From Amyelois transitella (Eukaryota; Arthropoda; Insecta; Lepidoptera; Pyralidae): a DNA stretch of 64,000 nucleotides. The translations under genes were made by a program, and so were the position numbers. Numbering within the stretch: position 1 is the first letter of the stretch; every line of letters starts with the position of its first letter. The notes beneath the pieces are model-generated. The model did no database searches and was not told where the DNA came from. It was given only the letters and a program-made list of their open reading frames with translations. The stretch covers positions 501,001-565,000 of the forward strand of contig NC_083533.1 of assembly GCF_032362555.1 (NCBI RefSeq). Reading direction: 5' to 3'. Positions 19,801 to 28,400 of the stretch are shown here, piece after piece.

Positions 19801-22800
19801 AAGGCTGCTGGCTCTGTCTATCCCGCAAAGGACATAGACATGATTATGTGTGTGTGTGTGTGTGTTAAGTGTAAAGAAAAAGATAAGTACCTAATGTTTC
19901 GGGGACATTTATAAACATTGACAATGTTGCTTACAATTGGTGTTTGAAGCACACGTTATAGGTATACCGGCTTCAGATACACGCATATATAGTCACGTCT
20001 ATATCCCTTGCGGGGTAGACAGAGCCAACGGTCTTGAAAATAGGTATAAAAGATTTTAAGGGCATACCTTGTACGAGTATTCCGATTCGTTCCTATGATT
20101 AAACAAATGTATCTCCCTGACAAAATCAACGATCGATTTGTCCAACTTTTTGGAGAATACGGAAGCGTATCTAGCCTGTGAATATTTGATTAACTTACGG
20201 ACTTTTAAGTTTTACAGATCACATAAATTAATAAATATAAATACTTATATACGGGACAAATTACACAGATTGAGTTAAAAGTTAGTCTCAAAGTAAGTTC
20301 GAGACTTGTGTAACGAGATACTAACTCAACGATACTATATTTTATAATAAATACTTACATAGATAAACATCCAAGACCCAGGCCAATCAGATAAAGTTCG
20401 TTTCTCATCATGCCCTGGCCGGGATTCGAACCCGGGACCTCCGGTGTCGCAGACAAGCGTACTACCGCTGCGCCACAGAGGCCAAATACGTAAGTAACAT
20501 ACATTAAATAACGCCTCTTTCCCGCAGGGGTAGGCAGAGACTGCATCTTTCTACTTGCCACGATCTCTGCACACTTCTTTCTTTCTAAGTAATTTTATAA
20601 ATTAAATACCGTGTGGTTTCCGTCACTATTGAATAGAACCACTCCATGTTATCCCATGTATGTCGTAAAAGGCGACTAAGCGATAGGCTTTTAAACTTGG
20701 TATTTCTTTTGTAGGCGATGGGCTAGCAACTTGTTACTATTTGAATCATAATTCCATAATAACGCCATACAGCTGAAAGTGATCTTTCATACTTTTGAAG
20801 TCTGTAGGCATTGTCTACCCCGCAAGGGGTGTATACGTGACTATATGTAGTATGTACACATGTATATGAAGACGTGCATGCAATATACAGAGTGACATTT
20901 AAAACAACTGCATCTTTTTAAACATAGACTATACCCATGCTTCTGAGCCGTTTGAGCTAATTTTATTTAAATTAAACGTCATCATTTTCACATTTAAAAA
21001 AACCCTCAAAAACTACGTCACACGCTTTATTAAAGACCAGTACTACAAAAAGAAATTAAAACTAAACATGTAAATAAATGTCTGAAAAATAAATTATTTT
21101 TCTAGTATCAAGATCAAGTAAAGTACAGAGTTGTCGAGATCGCTCAGCTGAATGAATTGTGTCGTTGACCTCTGAATCTTACACGTCGCTTTTCCGCCGC
21201 CGGCCGGGGTGATATTAAGTATTTAGGATCGTGGATTTTGATACATTTTTTTTTCGTACTTTCTGAAATATGAACCGATATTTTTCTTTTAACGTTTTTA
21301 AATATCCTTTAGATGAGCACACTCAACAGTTAAATTTATGTAGTTGAATTAAAAGTAACCCTGTATGTATGTTACTTAGAAAATAAACTTACCAAACAAA
21401 CGACATTCATCAACGCGGTAATGTAAGAATGTCCTATTTCAATAAACGTCAGTACCCCCGTGTTGTTCCTTATGTAAAGCAGATCTGACACAAACAGGCT
21501 GAAGCTTAGTGCAAAATTGTAACATCTGTAAACCAATCTGTATCTCTCCGGCTCTCCGAAAAGTTTGCCAGGCCAAGCACCGATTATAATCATGTAGATT
21601 CGTAACTGTTTCATGTAATTTATATCTTGAGGGCGCTGGATGCCGCTGTAAATAATAATTTATCGTTATACCTACTCCTCATTGAATTATTACGATAATA
21701 CATTCATAAATATTTGACGGCCTCTGTGGCGCAGCGGTAGTACGCTTGTCTGTGACACCGGAGGTCCCGGGTTCGAATCCCGGCCGGGGCATGATGAGAA
21801 AATAACTTTTTCTGATTGGCCTGGGTCTTGGATGTTTATCTTTATAAGTATTTTTATAAAATATAGTATCGTTGACTTAGTATCTCGCAACACAAGTTTC
21901 GAACTTACTTCGAGGCTAACTCAATCTGTGTAATTTGTCCTGTATATATTTATTTATACATTCATAAATAATGCCTCTTTCTCGGAGGGGTAGGCAGAGA
22001 CCATATCCTTCCACTTGGCACGATCCCTGCACACTTCTTTCGCTTCATCCACATTCATAACTCTCTTCATGCAAGCTCGGCGGTTTCGGGTACTCTTGAC
22101 CTGACCCTTTACCAGGACGTCCTTAATTTGATCAAGATACGTTCGTCTAGGTCTTCCCACTCGGACCTTTCCCTCCACACTCTCCTTGTTTCTCCTCCTC
22201 TCACTTATATCTGCTTTTTCTTTTAGCTTTCATTTTATTTTGGTATCTTTACTATCATACCGATTTTAATGGTTTGACCATGGTGGGTCGTAATTTATCG
22301 TCGGTGTTAGGAAAAAATAAATTTATAGGGTCATGAAACAATATCAACTAATATAATTAACGTAAAAGTGAGTTTGGATGCACTAAGATTTGTGCATGCG
22401 TGCACTTTGCTTACCATCAGGCAGATTAAAGTAATGCGCACTCAACTCTATTTTATTATTTTAAAGTTTATCTATCAATTTATAAAACTTGTATCTTAAT
22501 TGCTAAATACTTTTAAATATGTAACATAAATGGAAATAATGAAATGGTAAGAAAACTTAATTAAAAAAAAATTCAAATTAAAACTAAAACTACTTATAAA
22601 AAAGAAAAAAAAATGATTACAAACTAAAATTTAATTTACAAATTGTACAGTCCCTGCATAGCAAAAACTTGCGGGAGTGTGCCTATTTAATTTAATTAAA
22701 TTTAATCTATACTAATATTATAAAGCTGAAGAGTTTGTTTGTTTGTTTGAACGCGCTAATCGCAGGAACTACCTACTGGTTTGGATTGAAAAATTCTTTT

Positions 22801-23067
22801 TGCGTCTAATAGACCATTTATCGATGAAGGCTTTAGCTCTATAACATCACGCTGCAACTATATCTAAGCAGCGAAGAAATAACGGAGAATGTGAAAAAAA
22901 TCGGGGAAAATTGTTCATCCTTGAGGGTTCAATGATGCCCAAAATAATTATTCCACGCGGACGGAAGTCGCGGGTACAACTAGTCTATTTTAAAAAATAA
23001 CTTACCTCAGATCTTCACCATTAATTGTGAAGAAATTCATTTTTATTTCATTCATGTATTTCCACAT
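13831..23067 (-). CDS. OR-1: insect odorant receptor (7tm_6 family), 8 exons, complete
   Basis: Odorant-gated membrane receptor subunit; the family forms ion channels with the co-receptor Orco in antennal neurons. Minus-strand exons are 23067-23006, 21645-21393, 20175-20068, 19335-18872, 18277-18175, 15653-15558, 14917-14762 and 13890-13831. They sum to 1302 nt (433 aa), with GT-AG borders and phases that all agree. Family marks: the N-terminal IIIGAWPGKLFGEPERY, hydrophobic membrane segments in exons 2, 4, 5 and 6, the conserved LGLKALGVVEVGVRTMAT in exon 7 and the C-terminal ILKTSLSYFMMLKTF in exon 8. The length is normal for the family. The start was chosen as the ATG at 23067 because it opens the only frame into the exon 2 acceptor. 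OR-2 lies upstream in tandem. Introns carry an R1-type LINE fragment, two inverted copies of a 470-bp element, Tatg1 and tSINE-A. The ligand is unknown, and I cannot say whether it falls in the pheromone receptor clade. Confidence 0.88.
13925..14030 (-). repeat. Tatg1 tail-half fragment
   Basis: CACGCCTTAATCTCTTACGA and GGCCGCGTTCAGCTG blocks only. Old and diverged. Confidence 0.45.
14130..14596. mobile_element. 467-bp DNA element with CAGGGTGAC ends
   Basis: Ends CAGGGTGACTTTTAATTCA and TTTAAATGTCACCCTG are inverted repeats (about 15 of 19 match). TATA flanks both sides as a likely target duplication. No transposase ORF. An inverted relative at 20888-21363 and a fragment at 39268 share sequence throughout. 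It lies in the last intron of OR-1. Confidence 0.7.
15035..15287 (-). repeat. Tatg1, full length, minus orientation
   Basis: From TACATATAATCACGTCCATA to GGTGCCGGGAACCACACGGC. Confidence 0.85.
15450..15535 (+). repeat. Tatg1 head fragment
   Basis: GTGCCGTGTGGTTCCCGGCA through ACCACTCCATCCCATTTCCA, ending 23 bases from the donor of OR-1 exon 6. Confidence 0.75.
15850..17131 (-). mobile_element. 5'-truncated R1-clade-like LINE with poly(A) tail
   Basis: A GC-rich block, very unlike its AT-rich surroundings, inserted in intron 5 of OR-1. It ends in a 22-base poly(A) on the minus strand (T run at 15850-15871). The coding part is described separately. GC-rich sequence of uncertain origin continues beyond the small element at 17132-17353 to about 17510. 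Confidence 0.75.
16194..17128 (-). pseudogene. C-terminal fragment of R1-like LINE ORF2
   Basis: The open frame begins in mid-protein (LGIVLDGRWNFGAHF, then AGALTRLMPNLGGP, a pattern I associate with R1-clade reverse transcriptases). It carries a Cys/His knuckle (CHHCDGCADEDAQHTLEVC) typical of the R1-type C-terminus, and stops at 16194. The endonuclease and reverse transcriptase catalytic regions are missing, so it is inactive. The opposite-strand open frames here reflect its high GC content. Confidence 0.75.
17132..17353. mobile_element. 222-bp MITE with perfect 25-bp terminal inverted repeats
   Basis: 17132-17156 (GGTATAACTAAAATGCCGTT...) is the exact reverse complement of 17329-17353. 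The interior is AT-rich with no ORF. TA dinucleotides near the tips could be mariner-type target duplications. It is embedded in GC-rich sequence, so its borders are sharp. Confidence 0.8.
17545..17705 (-). repeat. Tatg1 tail-half
   Basis: TACATACATATAATCACGTC to ACAGGTTGTTAGCCCATCGC, followed by the tSINE-A at 17722. Confidence 0.7.
17722..17966 (+). mobile_element. tSINE-A, full length
   Basis: Head GGCCTCTGTGGCGCAGCGGT, B box GGTTCGAATAT, body to TTTGTCCCGTATATATTTAT. Confidence 0.85.
18337..18542 (+). mobile_element. Hel-2 Helitron copy
   Basis: TCCTACTACTATTATAAAGG to GCGGGCGGCCTCTAG followed by T. It lies between OR-1 exons 4 and 5. Confidence 0.7.
18543..18803 (-). repeat. Tatg1, full length, minus orientation
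   Basis: Starts CATACATACATACATATGAT and ends GGTGCCGGGAACCACACGGC. It ends 69 bases downstream of the OR-1 exon 4 donor. Confidence 0.85.
19385..19855 (+). repeat. Tatg1 interrupted by a LINE-A 3' fragment
   Basis: The head half (19385-19491, to CTAGCAACCTGTCACTGTTT) and tail half (19757-19855, from AATAAGCCTAACAGCTGAAC) belong to one copy. The LINE-A fragment lies between them. Confidence 0.7.
19492..19730 (-). mobile_element. LINE-A 3' end, 5'-truncated
   Basis: AATAAAATAGATTTATTTTC and GGATACAAGGTATCAC match the 3' UTR of the full-length LINE at 29.3 kb in the same orientation. Confidence 0.8.
19985..20045 (-). repeat. Tatg1 tail fragment
   Basis: TATATAGTCACGTCTATATC to CCAACGGTCTTGAAAA, ending 23 bases from the OR-1 exon 3 donor. 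Confidence 0.7.
20240..20486 (-). mobile_element. tSINE-A, full length
   Basis: The minus-strand head GGCCTCTGTGGCGCAGCGGT ends near 20486. The body runs to ACGGGACAAATTACACAGAT on the plus strand. Confidence 0.85.
20500..20590 (-). mobile_element. RTE LINE 3' fragment
   Basis: AACGCCTCTTTCCCGCAGGG, then TTGCCACGATCTCTGCACAC. Short and diverged. Confidence 0.6.
20608..20852 (+). repeat. Tatg1, diverged
   Basis: CCGTGTGGTTTCCGTCACTA to GTATACGTGACTATATGTAG. Confidence 0.7.
20888..21363. mobile_element. 476-bp DNA element, inverted relative of 14130-14596
   Basis: Ends CAGAGTGACATTTAAAACA and TTAAAAGTAACCCTG, with TATA and TATG flanks. The interior matches the other copy in reverse orientation. 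It sits in OR-1 intron 2. Confidence 0.7.
21716..21955 (+). mobile_element. tSINE-A, full length
   Basis: GGCCTCTGTGGCGCAGCGGT head, GGTTCGAATCCCGG B box, end TTTGTCCTGTATATATTTAT. Confidence 0.85.
21956..22215 (-). mobile_element. RTE LINE 3' end, longest coding remnant
   Basis: The minus-strand frame reads GRPRRTYLDQIKDVLVKGQV..., then CMKRVMNVDEAKEVC and a SAYPS-like end. This is the RTE-type ORF C-terminus, preceded by about 40 bases of upstream coding. 5'-truncated. Confidence 0.75.
22216..22705. other. AT-rich intron sequence
   Basis: Nearly 500 bases of AT-rich sequence in OR-1 intron 1 with no recognised repeat. A similar stretch (TTTTGACCATGGTG, then TAATTTAT) near 24540 suggests a diverged repeat. 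Confidence 0.35.
22708..22983 (+). mobile_element. Hel-1 non-autonomous Helitron
   Basis: TCTATACTAATATTATAAAG to GCGGGTACAACTAG followed by T, close to OR-1 exon 1. Confidence 0.7.
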
Positions 23068-23364
23068 ATTGTGAAGACAATTCCTTCTTCAGAAGCTTCT
23101 TCTACATTTGAGGCTTGGAATCAGTAACTAGTTTCAATTTAAAAGTAAGAATATAAAGTAATAAATTGAAATATGAAAACTGTAATAAAGATAATGATTT
23201 GACAGGAAAATTAAGGTATACATTGTCATATGCAATACAGAAAATAATATTTTGAATGACGTTTATTATAATTAAATGATTCCAAGTGGAATAATGTTTG
23301 AAGCGCAGTCTGTATGTTATGTACCATTTTTTGTTTGTAAATTTGAATTAGACCTGAATAAGTT

Positions 23365-23495
23365 AATGTAGCAACCTTTCACTATTTGAACCTCAATTCC
23401 ATCATTAAACCGTACAGATAAACGTGGCCTTTCAGTCTGTTCAAGGCTCTGTCTACCCCGCAAACGAAAAAGACGTGATTGTATGTATATTTGTC
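23365..23495 (+). repeat. Tatg1 tail-half
   Basis: GCAACCTTTCACTATTTGAA to AAGACGTGATTGTATGTATA. Confidence 0.65.
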
Positions 23496-23574
23496 TCACG
23501 AAATTGTTAGAGAAGAGATAAACGGTATATCTCAGTATACCACTAGTCCCATTACGACGTCCTACGGTAGGAAA

Positions 23575-23998
23575 ATATTATAAAGCTGAACAGTTTTTGT
23601 TTATTTGTTTGAACGCGCTAATCTCAGGAACTACTGGTTCGAATTGAAAAATTCTTTTTGCGTTGAATAGACCATTTATTGGGGAAGGCTTTAGGTCTTT
23701 ACTAATATTATAAAGCTGAAGATTTTGTTTGTTTATTTGTTTGATTGTTTGTTTGAACGCGCTAATCTCAGATACTAACTACTGGTTCGAATTGAAAAAT
23801 TATTTTTGCGTTGAATAGACCATTTATCGAGGAAGGCTTTAGGTTATATACATAACATCACGCTGCTATTAATTAGGAGCGAAGAAATAATGGAAAATGT
23901 GAAAAAAGAACGGGGGAAATTATTCAACATTAAAGGCCTTCAATGATGCCCAATATAACTATTCCACGTGGACGGAAGTCGCGGGCACAGCTAGTACT
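23575..23998 (+). mobile_element. Two Hel-1 copies, truncated then complete
   Basis: A truncated copy (23575-23697) runs straight into a second start (ACTAATATTATAAAGCTGAA at 23701), which ends GCGGGCACAGCTAG followed by T. Confidence 0.65.
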
Positions 23999-24226
23999 AT
24001 ATATAAGTAAGTAATTTCGCTCTCTCAAATTTTGAGCTTCACCAAAAAATATAGAGGGAGACCTAAGGTAAGCAGAGCCGCCGGTCAGAGTAAGCTAATA
24101 ACATTGAATTACATGGAATTCCTTTGTCCCCCCATCAGAAACATATGTGTGAGAATCCACACCTGATTCTTGGAGTTATAATTAGTAAAAGAGTACGTAT
24201 GTTTGAAGCATAGAGTGCGGTATAAT

Positions 24227-24500
24227 AACGCCGTGTGGTTCCCGGCACCAATAGAACTGGAATAAGAACATCCCATCTCATTCCCACGTATGGCGACTAC
24301 GGGATAGGCTTATATACTTGGGATTCCTCTTTTGAGATTGAGATTCAAATAATGACAGGTTGCTAGCCCATCGCCTAAAAGAAGAATCCTAAGTTTATAA
24401 GCCTACCTCTTAGTCGCCTTTAACGACATCCATGGGAGAGAGATGCAGTGGTCTTATTCCTATTCATGTTTCTAATGGTGCCGGGAACCACACGGCGCTA
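24227..24500. repeat. Inverted pair of Tatg1 halves
   Basis: A plus-oriented head (24227-24325) directly abuts a minus-oriented copy (24330-24500), so the region can fold back on itself. Confidence 0.7.
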
Positions 24501-24679
24501 TTTCTATTGGTTTAGTTACTGATTTCTTTACTATTAAACTGGTTTTGACCATGGTGCGACTTCGTAATTTATTGTTGGTGTAGGTAAAAATAAATTAATA
24601 GGTTCATGAAATAAATCATAACTAATAAATGTGAAAGTGAGTTTATTTGTTTGTTTGTTACCACTTTAGGGGTTATCAT

Positions 24680-24835
24680 ACATATATACATAAAATCATG
24701 CCTCTTTCCCGGAGGGGTAGGCAGAGACTACCTCTTTCCACTTGCCACGATCTCTGCACACTTCCTTCGCTTCATCCACATTCATAACTCATGCAAGCTC
24801 GGCGGTTTCGGGTACTCTTGACCTGACCCTTTAGG
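24680..24835 (-). mobile_element. RTE LINE 3' end fragment
   Basis: ATAAAATCATGCCTCTTTCC to TTTCGGGTACTCTTGACCTG, with a small deletion inside the CMKRVMN region. Confidence 0.7.
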
Positions 24836-25106
24836 GGTTATCAACTGAATAAATCCTCTTGAAATATCACGTATCACGTCTAGAGTCTGAAGAAGGACAT
24901 AGGGTATCTCTCATACCGGTAAAAACTCCGTATACTTTCGTAGGAGGCGCTAAGTACGTCGCTTTTTGTTGAGGCGTGAAAAATTCGTTGCTTGTTTTTT
25001 GGTGCTAATTCCGTCACTTTTTTTCTTTGCAGATGGCGTTGAATTCGTCGCTTTTTTGTAGATAGCTCTAAATTCATTCTGGCGAAGCGGCGTGCTAAAA
25101 CCTAGT

Positions 25107-25378
25107 CTATACTAATATTATAAAGCTGAAGAGTTTGTTTGTTAGTTTGTTTGAACGCGCTAATCTCAGGAACTACTGGTTCGAGTTGAAAATTCTTTTT
25201 GCGTTGAATATACCATTTATCGAGGAAGGCTTTAGGCTATATAACATCACGCTGCAACTATAAGGAGCAAGGAAATAATGGAAAATGTGAAAAAGAACGG
25301 GGAGAATTATTCATCCTTGAGTAGTTCAATGATGCCCAAAATAACTATTCCACGCGGAAGAAGTCGCGGGCACAGCTG
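25107..25378 (+). mobile_element. Hel-1 Helitron copy
   Basis: TCTATACTAATATTATAAAG to GCGGGCACAGCTGC, lying just beyond the 3' end of OR-2. Confidence 0.65.
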
Positions 25379-25455
25379 CAGGGCAGTTTTTTAATAAGAT
25401 AAACGGTGTTAAACATTCTTGTGCAAAAGATAAGTGAATATGACGTGTTAATATT

Positions 25456-28400
25456 CTATTCATTAGAAGCAAAAGTTCTTAACATCATGAAGTAAGAAAG
25501 GCTAGTTTTCATTATCTGTAACAATCCAAAATTAATCCATTAGTTCAGTCAGTATACATACATATGGTCACGTCTATACCCATTGCGGGGTAGACAGTGC
25601 CAACAGTCTTTTCAAAACTAAAAGGCCACGTTAGTCTGTAAAGCTTCACGATAGAATTGAGAATAATACAAGAGCCTACCAGATCAGCCTTTCCCTTAGT
25701 CGTCTTTTACGACATCAATGGGAAAGATATGGTAGAGGTAAAGGGGTCTAAAGTGCGGGTACCACTACAATGATAAACATGTAGGTACATAATTTTACGA
25801 TTACATTCCTCCATTCCCAAAAAAATTTTATTAAATAGTTTTTCTCCATTATTCCATAAGCCAATTATGAGGCTTCTCTTGTTTTATATAATATATATAA
25901 TATATAAGATAATCTACCATTAAGCCAAATAGCTGAACGTGGCCATGTGTATGTATGTATGTGTGTATGTATGTGTGTGTGTATGTATGTATGTGTGTAT
26001 GTGTGTATGTGTGTATGTATGTATGTATGTATGTATGTATGTATGTATGTATGTCTGTATGTATGTATGTGTGTATGTATGTATGTATGTATGTATGTAT
26101 GTATGTATGTATGGATGTATATATGAATGTACGTATGTATGTATGAATATAAGATGGTTACCGCGGCCATTGTGCGGACCCCCACCTCCACCACCCCCAG
26201 GGCTTTCAACCCCAAGGGAATCTGCGCCTGTCTGAGCAGCATCAGCACCATCTTCCTGTCTTTGACGTCCATGCATTCCCAGGGGACATTGTACGCGCCC
26301 CGAATTACGTGATCTGTCTGTTGTAAGATAATGTTATAATATAACATAATATAATATAACATATTATGTGTAATAACAACACAACACATAATCCACACTA
26401 ATAATAAAGAGGAAAGATTTGTATTTTTGTATGTTTGTGTGGAATAAACTCAAAAACTACTGGTCCGATTTTGATAAAATTTGTGTGACATAGGCATAAA
26501 TTTGTTTTGAAATAAATTTATTTCAAAATATAAAACACAAAAATATGTCCACCCGTGCGAAGCCGGGGCGGGCCGCTAGTATGTTATATATAATATAACA
26601 TATTATGTGTTGTAATTTTCATAATTTAATAACTAATGTAATTCTTTAGTTTATTTTAATGTTTTAAAATAATATTCCAAAAGTTGCTCAATTGATCGTT
26701 ATCGCCTCATGGCAACGAGTGACGTCAGCCAATGGTGCGATGACGATAGTGGGGATGGTGGGGTAGGCAGTGGCGTTACTATACCAATCGTGGCCCGTGG
26801 CAAATTCATCGGATAGGTACGTTCTAAAACTGGGTTACAACTTACAACCCTTTTTTTACAAAATATTTGAATTTTTAATATTTTTTTTACTTGTGTAGGA
26901 AACTGAGTAGATCACAAAAATAAATCAAAGACTAAAACTTTTTTTACTAAACATGTATGATAAATAAGATATGTTGGGAGTTGGGATTCTCCTCTGACCG
27001 GGGGCCCCTTCCGGCTGGGGGCCCGTGGCATTTTGCCGACTTGCCACCCTGTAGTTACGCCACTGGGGGTAGGCTTGTTTGCGGTGGTCATTCTGTCGCC
27101 GAACGTCTAACAGTAAAGTTGGTCATAGTCAGAGTCTATGTCGTAGAGATATTATTATAATACTACGCTTATTATGCGTATGATTATGTATAAATAGTGT
27201 TAAAAGTACTTACTGCAAAAGTGATTTGGTTTATGTAGATCAAAATACAAGGAAACTACAAGTTAAAAGGTGTTTTAATTACTATTCCTTTCTGAGATAT
27301 ATATATGAGTGGCCATTCAGTCTTTCCAAGACTGTTGGCTCTGTCTACCCCGGAAGGGATATATACGTGATTATATGTATGTAATGTATGTTCTTTCATT
27401 AAGCCAAATAGCTGAACGTGGCCATTTAGTCTTTTCAAGACTTTTGGCTCTGTATACCCCGCAAGGGATATAGACGTGACCATATGTATGGATTTAAAAA
27501 CGCACTCACCATTGCACTCAGTAGCTCAAATATCATAGACATCTGCACCAACAGAGCTATTAATCCGATTGTTAGTGGACCAAAGTGTATAACCGCTTTA
27601 GGATCCTGAAATATAGATCGTAACTATAACTGATTTTTAACTTTCGCGTTGCATGATATTATCTACTAGCTGTGCCCGCGACTTCTTCCGCGTGGAATAT
27701 TTATTTTGGGCATCATTGAAGCCCTCAAGGATGAATAATATTCCGCGTTTTTTTTTCCATTTTCCATTATTTCTTCACACCTAATAGTTGCAGCGTGATG
27801 TTTTATAGCTTAAAGCCTATTAAAGCCTCGATAAATGGTCTATTCAACACAAAAAGATTTTTTCAATTCGAACCAGTAGCTCCTGAGATTAGCGCGTTCA
27901 AAAATTATTCATCCTTGAGGGTTCCAATGATGCCCAAAATAACTATTCCACGCGGACGAAGTTGCGGGCACAGCTAGTTTAAAAATATACATGATTCGAA
28001 ACGTCCGAGATAAAAAAGGGTATGTTACGTGCGCGTTTAGAAAAAATAATTACCAAAAAAAAAAAACAAAAAAAAAATGAATTAACTTCTACACATAATT
28101 TCGACTTTACAAGTGATACATTAAAAGAAACATAAACAATTACATTTTATTAAGTACAAGCTGTCCCGGCAAACTTTGTTTTGCCATATAAATAATTTTA
28201 TAGTAATCTAAAAAACATCTAGTAAAATAATTTTTTTTAAGGATGGACAACACTAATCACTAAGCGGTATAATATTTAGATATTGGCCGATTCTCAGACC
28301 TACTCAATATGCTCACAAAATTTCATGAGAATCGGTCAAGCCGTTTCTGTGGAGTACGGGAACGAACATTGTGAAACAAGAATTTTATATATTAGGTATA

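Noticed and set aside
25940-26140. CRISPR array
   Set aside because: The repeat is a 4-base microsatellite without unique spacers, and the genome is clearly eukaryotic.
25865-26398. Long frames with YVCM or HTYI repeats, up to 177 codons
   Set aside because: They are translations of the TATG microsatellite. One merely runs into the real OR-2 exon 7.
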